From: Chitinimonas_A lacunae
Lineage (GTDB): Bacteria > Pseudomonadota > Gammaproteobacteria > Burkholderiales > Chitinimonadaceae
NCBI RefSeq assembly: GCF_042650885.1
Contig: NZ_JBHSBU010000001.1
Location: 682,001-746,000, forward strand
Reading direction: 5' to 3'
Length of the DNA: 64,000 nt
The stretch's first letter is position 1. Each line of letters opens with the position of its first letter. The notes beneath the pieces are model-generated. The model did no database searches. It saw nothing but the letters and a program-made list of their open reading frames with translations, and was not told the DNA's origin. The position numbers and the translations under genes are program-made. Of the stretch, positions 19,827 through 27,744 are shown piece by piece.

Positions 19827-20654
19827 TCAGACCCCGCGCAGCAACTCATTGATGCCGACCTTGGCACGGGTCTTGGCATCGACCTTTTTCACGATAATCG
19901 CGGCATAAAGGCTGTGGCTGCCATCGGCAGCGGGCAGGCTGCCTGACACCACCACCGAACCTGCCGGCACGCGGCCATAGAGGATTTCACCGGTTTCGCG
20001 GTCGTAGATCCGGGTCGACTGGCTGATATAGACGCCCATCGAAATCACCGAACCCTGTTCGACCACCACGCCTTCGACAATCTCGGAGCGGGCGCCGATA
20101 AAGCAGTCGTCTTCGATGATGGTGGGGCTCGCTTGCAGCGGTTCAAGCACGCCACCGATCCCGACGCCGCCCGACAGATGGACGTTCTTGCCGATCTGGG
20201 CGCACGAGCCGACCGTTACCCAGGTGTCCACCATGGTGCCTTCATCGACATAGGCGCCGATATTGACATAGGACGGCATCAGCACCACGTTGCGGCCGAT
20301 GAAGCTGCCGCGCCGTGCCAGCGCCGGCGGCACCACCCGGGCGCCGGTAGCCTTGAAGTCGGCTTCGCCGTAGCCCTGGAACTTGGACGGCACCTTATCG
20401 AAGAAGCGGGTGAAGCCGCCGCCGTCCATCACTTCGTTGTCGTGGGTGCGGAAATACAGCAGCACCGCTTTTTTCAGCCATTCATTGACCTGCCAGCTAC
20501 CGTCACGTTTCTCCGCCACGCGCAGTGCGCCGCTATCGAGCTGGGCGATGGCGTATTCGATGGCCTCGCGCAGCTCCGGCGTCACCGTGTGCGGGGTGAT
20601 TTCGCTGCGATGTTCGAAGGCTTGTTCGATCAGGGACTGGGTCGGGTGTTGCAT
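19827..20654 (-). CDS. dapD: 2,3,4,5-tetrahydropyridine-2,6-dicarboxylate N-succinyltransferase
   Basis: A 275-residue DapD, which transfers succinyl from succinyl-CoA in the lysine/diaminopimelate pathway. It has the N-terminal helical domain, then left-handed beta-helix hexapeptide repeats from about residue 105 (RRGSFIGRNVVLMPSYVNIG), and the conserved DTWVTVGSCAQIG. The start at 20654 follows AAGGAAA; an in-frame start further up at 20708 would add non-family residues. It lies 73 nt behind dapC on the same strand, so the two consecutive pathway steps are likely cotranscribed. Confidence 0.97.
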   Translation of the reverse strand: MQHPTQSLIEQAFEHRSEITPHTVTPELREAIEYAIAQLDSGALRVAEKRDGSWQVNEWLKKAVLLYFRTHDNEVMDGGGFTRFFDKVPSKFQGYGEADFKATGARVVPPALARRGSFIGRNVVLMPSYVNIGAYVDEGTMVDTWVTVGSCAQIGKNVHLSGGVGIGGVLEPLQASPTIIEDDCFIGARSEIVEGVVVEQGSVISMGVYISQSTRIYDRETGEILYGRVPAGSVVVSGSLPAADGSHSLYAAIIVKKVDAKTRAKVGINELLRGV

Positions 20655-20727
20655 CGGCAGGTTTCCTTGAAAAAGGCGCGGGTCGTGGTGATCCGCCAAT
20701 AAAAACAATCAAAAACTCAACAATCGA

Positions 20728-21936
20728 TCAAGCTGCGGCGCAGAAGGCGGCTATCCGGCGCGCCGCCTCGACACAGTCGGCAAGCGGGGCCACCAGTGCC
20801 AACCGCACGCGGCCACGGCCTGGATTGCCACCATGGGCATCGCGCGCCAGAAAGCTGCCCGGCAGCACGGTGATATGGCAGTGGCGGAACAGATCGCGCG
20901 CAAACGCCTGATCATCGCCGGCATAGCGCTCAGGCACGCCAGCCCATAGATAGAAGGCCGCCGCCGGGCGCTCGACCGCCAGCGGGCCGGCCAGGAGCGG
21001 CAGGACGGCGTCGAACTTGGCCCGGTAGCACGCACGGTTGACTTCGACATGGGGCTCGTCCTGCCACACCACCGCACTGGCGGCCTGCACTGCCGGCGCC
21101 ATGGCCGAGCCATGGTAGGTGCGGTAGAGCAGGAATGGCGCAAGTACCTGCGCGTCGCCGGCCACAAAGCCCGAGCGCAGGCCCGGGGCGTTGGAGCGCT
21201 TTGACAGGCTGGAGAACACCACCAGACGGCGATAGTCGCGGCCGAGCCGCTGGGCGGCTTCCAGGGCGCCTAGCGGGGGGGCATCGAACCAGATTTCCGA
21301 GTAGCACTCGTCGGCGGCAATCACGAAACCATAGCGGTCGGACAGCTCGAACAGGCTGCGCCATTGCGGCAGGTCCATCACCGCACCGGTGGGATTGCCT
21401 GGTGAACAGACGAACACCAATTGGGTGCGGCGCCAGACTTCAGCAGGAACAGCGGCCCAATCGGGCTGGAAACCGTTTTCCGGCAGACAGTTCAGGTAGT
21501 AGGGCTCGGCCCCGGCCAGCAGCGCGGCGCCCTCATAGATCTGGTAGAAGGGATTGGGCGACAGCACCAGCGGCGGGGTGCAGTCCGGGGTGCGACGGTT
21601 GATCACTGCCTGGACAAAGGAGAACAGCGCCTCGCGGCTGCCGTTGACGGGCAATACCTCGCGTTCGGGATCGGGCGGGGTAATGCCGTAGCGGCGGGCA
21701 AGCCAGCCTGAGATCGCCTGACGCAAGGCAGTGCTGCCCTGAGTGGCCGGGTATTGGGCCAGGCCGCGTTCGAGCGCGGACATCAGCGCCTCGGTCAATA
21801 AGGCGGGAGTCGGGTGTTTCGGTTCGCCGATCGACAGATCGATCGGGGCAAGTCCGGTCGGGGCGTTGCAGTCGGCCAGCAGGGCACGCAGACGCTGGAA
21901 CGGATAGGGCTGCAAGCGGTCTAGGAGCGGGTTCAT
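20728..21936 (-). CDS. dapC: Succinyldiaminopimelate transaminase
   Basis: A 402-residue class I/II PLP aminotransferase of the DapC type. PLP is held by Lys246 in FSSLSKRSNAPGLRSGF, with the cofactor motifs NPFYQIYEG and CSPGNPTGAV upstream. It converts N-succinyl-2-amino-6-ketopimelate to N-succinyl-diaminopimelate, the step after DapD, which is encoded next. The start at 21936 matches the family N-terminus (MNPLLDRLQPYPFQRL), although no strong Shine-Dalgarno is seen. Confidence 0.94.
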   Translation of the reverse strand: MNPLLDRLQPYPFQRLRALLADCNAPTGLAPIDLSIGEPKHPTPALLTEALMSALERGLAQYPATQGSTALRQAISGWLARRYGITPPDPEREVLPVNGSREALFSFVQAVINRRTPDCTPPLVLSPNPFYQIYEGAALLAGAEPYYLNCLPENGFQPDWAAVPAEVWRRTQLVFVCSPGNPTGAVMDLPQWRSLFELSDRYGFVIAADECYSEIWFDAPPLGALEAAQRLGRDYRRLVVFSSLSKRSNAPGLRSGFVAGDAQVLAPFLLYRTYHGSAMAPAVQAASAVVWQDEPHVEVNRACYRAKFDAVLPLLAGPLAVERPAAAFYLWAGVPERYAGDDQAFARDLFRHCHITVLPGSFLARDAHGGNPGRGRVRLALVAPLADCVEAARRIAAFCAAA

Positions 21937-22135
21937 CGATGGCGGGGCAGGGCGGAAGCGCTCGATTATAGGCGGCTTTCCCGTGCCGCAAAACCGGGGC
22001 GACCAGCCAGGCGGGATAGGCTCATCTGCATCATGACGGTAAAATGGCGCGCTTCCGGACCGGGACCGCCCCTGCCGCCCCGGCCGCTTTCATTTATCCG
22101 CGTCACTTCACGCGTCATTGCAAAGCAGGAGAAAT

Positions 22136-22537
22136 ATGATGCGCCCGATTCGCACCTTCTGTACCGCCACTGCCCGCCATCTCTGTCTGATGCTGACGGC
22201 ACTGGTGCTGGTAGCACCGGCAGTGGCCGTTCCTCAGGACGGTATCGTTGATTCCCAGGGCTTGCTGGCCGAACCGGTCACGGTCCTGCCCAGCACGGCC
22301 GCCGTGCCCGATGCCCCGCTGCCCGGTGACACGGCCGCCGCCGCCGAACCGATTGCTGCGGTCAAGCGGCCGCAAGCGCGTGGCAGCAAATCGCCGCGCG
22401 TCCGGCGCGAGGCGCGCACCAGCAAGCGCGGTCGCGCCATGGCCGGCAAGGCTGCCGCGCGCGGCAGTAAGGCCAAGGCGGTCAAGGGAGGTAAATCTTC
22501 CAGCAAGGCTTCAAGAAAGGGCGGCAAGCGTCGATAG
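22136..22537 (+). CDS. Secreted Lys/Arg/Ala/Ser-rich basic protein
   Basis: A 133-residue protein with a probable signal peptide (Arg-rich start, hydrophobic LCLMLTALVLVAPAVA, cleavage near residue 31) followed by a Pro/Ala-rich stretch and a strongly basic tail (about 75-133) made of Lys, Arg, Ala, Ser and Gly, like the tail of histone H1-type proteins. AGGAG precedes two adjacent ATGs at 22136 and 22139. Nothing suggests an enzyme. If exported, the tail would bind polyanions in the envelope; if the signal is not cleaved, it could be a DNA-binding protein. No family recognised. Confidence 0.65.
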   Translation: MMRPIRTFCTATARHLCLMLTALVLVAPAVAVPQDGIVDSQGLLAEPVTVLPSTAAVPDAPLPGDTAAAAEPIAAVKRPQARGSKSPRVRREARTSKRGRAMAGKAAARGSKAKAVKGGKSSSKASRKGGKRR

Positions 22538-22608
22538 GGGAAAAAGTCCGCTGGCGCTCCCCTGCGCAGTGGACTAGAGTGAACCGGCAATTCCCTGGGA
22601 GTACCGCC

Positions 22609-22797
22609 ATGAATATCAGCGCAATCGCCAATGCGGCCAGCAACGCCGCTGCTGCTCAGACCACCGGTGCCGCTTCGATCCTGATGTTGCGCAAGGCACT
22701 CGATCTGCAACAGCAAAGCGCGGCGCAATTGCTTCAGGCGCTGCCGCAACCGAGCAATCCCGCCCATCTGGGCAACGCGGTCGATATCCGCGCCTGA
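22609..22797 (+). CDS. Small YjfB-like putative motility protein
   Basis: A 62-residue Ala/Gln/Leu-rich protein beginning MNISAIANAASNAAAAQT, with a central QTTGAASILMLRKALDLQQ and a C-terminal HLGNAVDIRA. This matches the small YjfB family annotated as putative motility proteins. The start at 22609 follows GGGAG. The protein has no membrane segment. No flagellar genes are in the window, so the motility role rests on the family name only. Confidence 0.75.
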   Translation: MNISAIANAASNAAAAQTTGAASILMLRKALDLQQQSAAQLLQALPQPSNPAHLGNAVDIRA

Positions 22798-22818
22798 GCC
22801 CACCAATTTCTCGATCTC

Positions 22819-22843
22819 TGCCGCCCTTGGGCGGCATTTTTAT
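22819..22843 (+). terminator. Terminator behind the YjfB-like gene
   Basis: TGCCGCCC (22819-22826) pairs with GGGCGGCA (22829-22836), leaving a small loop once the innermost pair opens, followed by TTTTTATT. Confidence 0.9.
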
Positions 22844-22918
22844 TGCATAACGGCGAAGCGGGCCACTCCCTGCTAAGATAGCTGGCTTGCCCTCCCACAG
22901 ATCGCATCTTCCCTGCGC

Positions 22919-24880
22919 ATGACCCTAGACGACGTCTTCTCCGCCACCGGCTTATTCGCCAAAGCCGAGCCCGGTTATCGCCCCCGACCCCAGCAAATCG
23001 AGATGGCCCGGGCGGTCGAGGCTGCTATCCAGGGCAAGAAACCGCTGATTGCGGAGGCGGGCACCGGTACGGGCAAGACCTATGCCTATCTGATTCCGGC
23101 ATTGCTGTCAGGCGGCAAGGTGGTGGTTTCGACCGGGACCAAGCCGCTGCAAGACCAACTGTTCCATCGCGATCTGCCCAAGGTCCGTGCCGTGCTCAAT
23201 CTGCCGGTGACGACCGCCCTGCTCAAAGGTCGCTCCAATTACGTCTGTCACTATCACCTTGAGCGCGCTCAGTCCGATGGCCGCTTCGCCCGCAAGGAAG
23301 AGGTGACCCAGCTGCACGAGATCGCCCGTTTCGCCAAGGTGTCGCGCGATGGCGATAAATCGGGCTGCAATAAAGTGCCCGAATCCTCGCCCGTCTGGCT
23401 CCATGCCACCTCGACCAAGGAAAACTGCCTGGGCGGCGACTGCCCCTATCACCAGGAATGCTTTGTGATGAAGGCCCGCCGTGAGGCGCTCGAAGCCGAT
23501 GTGGTGGTGGTCAACCATCATCTGTTCTTCGCCGATCTGTGGCTCAAGGGCGAGGGTGCCGGTGAGCTGCTGCCGCGTTGCAATACGGTGATCTTTGACG
23601 AAGCCCACCAATTGCCCGAAGTGGCGAGTGCCTTCTTCGGTGAGACGGTGGCCTCGGGCCAGTTGCTTGAACTGGCCCGCGATGCCCGGGCCGAGGCACT
23701 GGTATCGGCCAAGGACTTTATCCATCTGCCCCAGGCGGCACTCGATCTGGAGAAGACCACCCGCGATCTGCGGCTGGTGTTCGGTCCCGAAACCCTGCGT
23801 CTGCCGCAACATCAGCTGAGCGACAACGAGGCTTTTCACGATGCGCTCGATGAGCTGGCCACCCGGCTGAATCATTTGGCCGATCTGCTGAGCCGCCAGG
23901 CCGAGCGCTCGGAAGGTCTGGAGAATTGCCGCCGTCGCGCCGCCGAGCTGCTGGCCATTCTGCGCCGCTGGCAGGATGCCGAGAGTGCCGAGACCGTCCA
24001 TTGGATCGAAGTCGGCAGTCAGGGCTATCAGCTCAATGTCACGCCGCTCGACATCGCCAAGCTGTTTGCCCGGCAGATCGACCAGGAGCGTGCCTGGATC
24101 TTTACTTCGGCCACCTTGGCGATGAATGGCAACTTCAACCACTACGCCTATGAGATGGGCCTGTGGGAGGCCGATCAGGCGGCCTGGGAGTCGCCGTTTG
24201 CCTACAAGAGCCAGGCGGTGCTCTATGTGCCGCAAGGCATGCCTGACCCCAATTCGCGCGAATACACGGCTGCCGTGGTCGAGGCGGCGCTGCCTCTGCT
24301 CAAGATGTCGCAGGGACGGGCTTTTCTGCTGTTCACCAGTCTGCGGGCGATGCGGGAAGCCTATGATCTGCTCAATGCCCGGTTGCCGGCGCTGGGGCTG
24401 AAATTCCCGCTGCTATTGCAAGGCGAAGGCTCGCGCAGTGAATTGCTCGACCGTTTCCGTAAACTGCCCAATGCCGTGCTGGTGGCCAGTCAGACCTTTT
24501 GGGAAGGCATCGACGTCAAAGGCGAGCAGCTCCAGCTGGTGGTGATCGATAAGCTGCCGTTTGCCCCGCCTGACGATCCCGTGCTGTCTGCCAAGGTCGA
24601 CAAGATCAACAAAGCCGGCCGCAATGCCTTTATCGAATATCAGTTGCCACGGGCGGCGATCACCCTGAAACAGGGGGCCGGTCGTCTGATCCGCGATGAG
24701 CACGATAAAGGGGTGTTGATGATCGCCGATCCGCGTCTGGTCGAGAAACCCTACGGCAAGCGGATCTGGCAGGCCCTGCCGCCGATGCTCCGGACCCGCG
24801 AGCAGAGCGTGGTCGAACGTTTCTTTGCCAAGGTGATCGGTGTGGGAACGAAAGCTGCCGCGACGGTCAAGCCGTCCTAA
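22919..24880 (+). CDS. DinG/YoaA-type ATP-dependent DNA helicase with iron-sulfur cluster
   Basis: A 653-residue XPD-like superfamily 2 helicase. Walker A is GTGTGKT (48-54), the Walker B is DEAH (227-230), and Cys110, Cys170, Cys175 and Cys181 are placed as the 4Fe-4S ligands typical of this group. Late motifs include FWEGIDVKGEQLQLVVIDKL and QGAGRLIRD. At this length and without a nuclease domain it fits the YoaA/DinG group involved in DNA repair and R-loop removal. The start at 22919 lacks a clear Shine-Dalgarno. mltG starts 27 nt downstream. Confidence 0.92.
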   Translation: MTLDDVFSATGLFAKAEPGYRPRPQQIEMARAVEAAIQGKKPLIAEAGTGTGKTYAYLIPALLSGGKVVVSTGTKPLQDQLFHRDLPKVRAVLNLPVTTALLKGRSNYVCHYHLERAQSDGRFARKEEVTQLHEIARFAKVSRDGDKSGCNKVPESSPVWLHATSTKENCLGGDCPYHQECFVMKARREALEADVVVVNHHLFFADLWLKGEGAGELLPRCNTVIFDEAHQLPEVASAFFGETVASGQLLELARDARAEALVSAKDFIHLPQAALDLEKTTRDLRLVFGPETLRLPQHQLSDNEAFHDALDELATRLNHLADLLSRQAERSEGLENCRRRAAELLAILRRWQDAESAETVHWIEVGSQGYQLNVTPLDIAKLFARQIDQERAWIFTSATLAMNGNFNHYAYEMGLWEADQAAWESPFAYKSQAVLYVPQGMPDPNSREYTAAVVEAALPLLKMSQGRAFLLFTSLRAMREAYDLLNARLPALGLKFPLLLQGEGSRSELLDRFRKLPNAVLVASQTFWEGIDVKGEQLQLVVIDKLPFAPPDDPVLSAKVDKINKAGRNAFIEYQLPRAAITLKQGAGRLIRDEHDKGVLMIADPRLVEKPYGKRIWQALPPMLRTREQSVVERFFAKVIGVGTKAAATVKPS

Positions 24881-24907
24881 CCTATTCCGATTGCCGTTCT
24901 ACCCGTC

Positions 24908-25930
24908 ATGTCGAAATCCTCTGTCGGACTCGCCGGCCGTCTTGCCGCCATCACGCTGACGCTGATCCTGCTGGTGCTGGTGGCCTCGGCCGCTTATGTC
25001 TACCGCTATATCTCGACGCCGTTACCGCTGGGTGCGCAGCCGCACAGCTTTACCCTCGAACCCGGCACCACGATGCGCGGCGCGGCCAATCAGCTGGCGG
25101 CGCAAGGGTTGGTGGAACAGCCCTGGTTGTTGATATGGATCGCCCGCGCCACCGGCCAGGATTCACGGATCAAGGCCGGCAGCTACGAATTCACCGCGCC
25201 GCTGACCGTGCTGGGTCTGCTCGACAAGCTCAGCGACGGTGATGTGTCGAGTGCCACGCTGATGGTGGTCGAAGGCTGGAACTGGCGGCAGGTGAGGGCG
25301 GCGCTGGCGCGCCATCCGCATCTGAAGCACGATTCCGCCGCACTTGACGATGCGGCCTTGATGGCCGCGATCGGTGCCGGCGAAACCTCGCCTGAAGGGA
25401 TGTTCTTTCCCGATACCTATCATTTCGCCAAAGGCAGTTCCGATCTCAAAGTGTTGAGCCGGGCCTATCAGGCCATGCAAAAGCAACTGGCCGTGGCCTG
25501 GGAAGCCCGTGCGGCCGACCTGCCGCTGAAAACGCCTTATGAAGCCCTGATCCTGGCTTCGATGATCGAGAAGGAAACGGGTAAGCCCACCGATCGCGGG
25601 ATGATTGCCTCGGTCTTCGTCAATCGGCTGCGGATCGGTATGCGTCTACAGACCGATCCAAGCGTGATCTACGGCCTGGGCGAGCGTTTCGACGGCAATC
25701 TGCGTCGGGTCGATCTGGAAACCGATACGCCTTACAACACCTACACCCGCAGCGGCCTTACTCCGACCCCGATTGCCATGCCCGGCCGCGAGGCCCTCTT
25801 GGCAGCCGTCAATCCGGCCAGCAGTAAATGGCTCTACTTCGTCGCCAAAGGTGACGGCACTTCCCACTTCTCCGAAACCCTGGAACAGCACAATCAAGCT
25901 GTGCGCCGCTACCAACTGGGTGCCCACTAA
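24908..25930 (+). CDS. mltG: Endolytic peptidoglycan transglycosylase MltG
   Basis: A 340-residue YceG/MltG protein. One N-terminal membrane helix (about 12-34) anchors a periplasmic LysM-like domain and the catalytic domain, where Glu221 in ASMIEKETG is the active-site residue and QTDPSVIYGLG follows. MltG cuts nascent glycan strands and acts as a terminator of glycan polymerisation. In many proteobacteria it lies beside tmk and holB; here the upstream neighbour is the helicase gene instead. An AT-rich element follows about 15 nt behind the stop. Confidence 0.95.
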   Translation: MSKSSVGLAGRLAAITLTLILLVLVASAAYVYRYISTPLPLGAQPHSFTLEPGTTMRGAANQLAAQGLVEQPWLLIWIARATGQDSRIKAGSYEFTAPLTVLGLLDKLSDGDVSSATLMVVEGWNWRQVRAALARHPHLKHDSAALDDAALMAAIGAGETSPEGMFFPDTYHFAKGSSDLKVLSRAYQAMQKQLAVAWEARAADLPLKTPYEALILASMIEKETGKPTDRGMIASVFVNRLRIGMRLQTDPSVIYGLGERFDGNLRRVDLETDTPYNTYTRSGLTPTPIAMPGREALLAAVNPASSKWLYFVAKGDGTSHFSETLEQHNQAVRRYQLGAH

Positions 25931-26094
25931 GCAGTAAGCAGAAAAATAAATATTCCTGCAAAATCTGTGCAAGATTTGGTGCTGGATATAGACAAAAAGG
26001 AATGTTTATATCCGGCAGCCCTTTGACTATTCTCTCCTTGCTGTCCCAAACCCGCCCCCCTCAGCACCACTGCCTGCTTCCCATCTATTTCCAT
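25927..26094 (-). pseudogene. Possible 5' remnant of a second short-chain dehydrogenase gene
   Basis: A 55-codon frame starting at 26094 reads MEIDGKQAVVLRGAGLGQQG at its N-terminus. This resembles the start of SDR dehydrogenases, where a MEIxGKxAVVTGG-xGLG pattern forms the nucleotide-binding loop, but the glycine motif is disrupted. The reading then continues into unrelated AT-rich repeat sequence and overlaps the mltG stop. The upstream sequence shares TCCATGGTTGG and an ACATAAT block with the 5' region of the SDR pseudogene at 27087. It may be a leftover of a tandem pair; the evidence is short. Confidence 0.3.
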
Positions 26095-26293
26095 GGTTGG
26101 TTATAAAATATTCTGTATTTACATAATGAAAAGGGAGGAAGAGCGCTGTTGGGGAGGGGTGTCTGTGCCCTGTTGGTTTGTGGGGGGGCGACCGCAATTC
26201 TTGGGCTGATGCCGGAGCATCGGGTCGTGGACATCTGAGCGAGCTTAGGGCGTCCGAGCTTGGGGGAGGGCGCAGGATGCATGGATCGCCAGA
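25931..26293. other. Region between mltG and decayed SDR genes
   Basis: Contains an AT-rich element (25941-26010), a possible remnant of an SDR gene 5' end on the minus strand (25927-26094), and a poly-G/T stretch near 26150-26190. No intact gene. Confidence 0.5.
25941..26010 (+). repeat. AT-rich dispersed element, copy 5
   Basis: Reads AAATATTCCTGCAAAATC, then TGTGCAAGATTTGGTGCTGG and an A-rich tail, starting about 11-20 nt behind the mltG stop on the same strand. Clear copy. Confidence 0.7.
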
Positions 26294-27087
26294 TCAGATC
26301 ACGCTGCTTCGCCCGCCATCGATCGTCATCACCGTACTCACCACATGACTGGCCCGCTCGCTGGCCAGAAACACGGCCATATCGGCGATTTCTGCCGGAT
26401 CGGCGTAAGGCCCGAGGGGAATCTCCGCCAGAAGCCTTGCCAATACCGCATCGCGGCTGCTGCCTTGGCGGCAGGCGTCGACTTCGAGTGCGGCGTCGGC
26501 CCGTCCGGTCAGGGTGGTGGCGGGGTTGATCGCATTGATGCGGATGCCGACTCGGGCGTAGTGGCTGGCCAGGCCGACCGTCACCAGCAGCAGGGCAACA
26601 TTGGCCGCACCGCCCGCTCCATGGACCGCACTGGCAACCTTGCCGCCCATCCTGACGATATTGACGATGGCGCCGGTCTGGCAACGACCGGTGGAAGACT
26701 GCTCGGCACGCTGGCGCATCCGTTTCAACACGGCGTCCTGGGCGTGCAGATAGGGGAAGTACGGCATGGGACGCTGGAGCCAGCGATCGCCGGATCGTAC
26801 CGCCGCGTGGCGCCGGCGCTGTTGACCAGAATATCAAGCGATCCCAGCTCGTCTTCGATCCAGGCAATGGCCTCGGCGGCTTGTGGATCGCTCAGATCGG
26901 CCGATACACCCATGACCTGACCACCCTTGGCGCGCAGGGTGCTACAGGCTGCTTCCATCCTCTGCGGGTCGCGGGCAATCAACGCAACTTCGGCACCTTC
27001 ACGGACAAAGGCCTGGGCACAGGCGTAGCCGATGCCTTGGCTGCCACTGGTAATCACCACACGTTTTCCTTGCAGCCATCAATCCAT
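26294..27087 (-). pseudogene. Short-chain dehydrogenase/reductase pseudogene (stop at codon 3 and a frameshift)
   Basis: A clear AGGAGG precedes ATG GAT TGA at 27087-27079. After this premature stop the same frame continues WLQGKRVVITSGSQGIG, the SDR nucleotide-binding motif, and runs to LVNSAGATRRYDPA. Near 26770-26800 the homology shifts frame and continues as PYLHAQDAVLKRM, GAIVNIVRMGGKVAS, INAINPATTLTGR and VVSTVMTIDGGR to the stop at 26294. About ten residues also seem lost at the junction. The catalytic Tyr-x3-Lys region is not recognisable either. Two independent lesions argue against a sequencing slip. Confidence 0.8.
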
Positions 27088-27545
27088 GGTTGGGTCCTCC
27101 TGGCCTGGGGAAGTAGTCAGGCTTATATGGGATTTCTACTTAACATAATCAAAAAAGAGGGGCGGCGAGTTAACTACGATCCTGGGATTATTTTTGTTTT
27201 TTACTTTACATAATTTATATTGGATATTTTGCAGATGAATCCCGAACAGTCAGCAAGAAGGGGAGGCGCTTGGCAGTGCCGTTTCATTGTGCTTGGCTAT
27301 CTAGCGGTGAGGCCCACTCTGGTCAGAGAAAGCGCTGAAAGGGCTTGAGTCGGTAGGGGAGATGGGGCTTGGCGGCCGTTGCTCAGGCTTTTGTCCATCG
27401 GACGCTGCTTGTGTGCTGGACGCCCGGCGGAAGGGGGAGTCGGGAGTGGCCTGGATGGCCACTCCTTTCATCACGAACCCGCGGCATGATCAGGGCAGGG
27501 CACAGCGAATAAGCCTGCGGCAGGGGACGTGATCAGGCTGGTTGT
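27088..27545. other. Intergenic region upstream of the SDR pseudogene
   Basis: The left part is AT-rich, with ACATAAT blocks at about 27143 and 27210 and a possible weak copy of the AT-rich element near 27165-27235. A perfect 9-bp hairpin, GGAGTGGCC (27443-27451) with GGCCACTCC (27457-27465) followed by TTT, looks like a terminator but has no obvious plus-strand gene before it. No gene seen. Confidence 0.45.
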
Positions 27546-27653
27546 TCAAGACGGTGTTTTGTCATGTTCTTTTTTCTTCTTGGGTAGAGTCCACCACACG
27601 ATAAACACCAGCAGTAGGCCAGCGATACCGGCTTCGAGCAGTAACCAAGTCAT
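27546..27653 (-). CDS. 35-residue single-span membrane protein
   Basis: A 35-residue protein, MTWLLLEAGIAGLLLVF onward, with one hydrophobic helix ending in WW and a Lys-rich tail (KKKKE). The start at 27653 follows an excellent AAAGGAGG with 8-nt spacing, which is the main evidence that it is translated. It is divergent from the Atm1-like exporter gene, 91 nt away. The topology rule predicts a cytoplasmic C-terminus. Function unknown. Confidence 0.65.
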   Translation of the reverse strand: MTWLLLEAGIAGLLLVFIVWWTLPKKKKEHDKTPS

Positions 27654-27744
27654 GTCTTTTTCCTCCTTTGTCGCGCGCCCCAGGCTTGATATCGAGGCGT
27701 TCGCCGCCATGATACGGAAATTCGCGTCTCGAAGAAGAACAACC

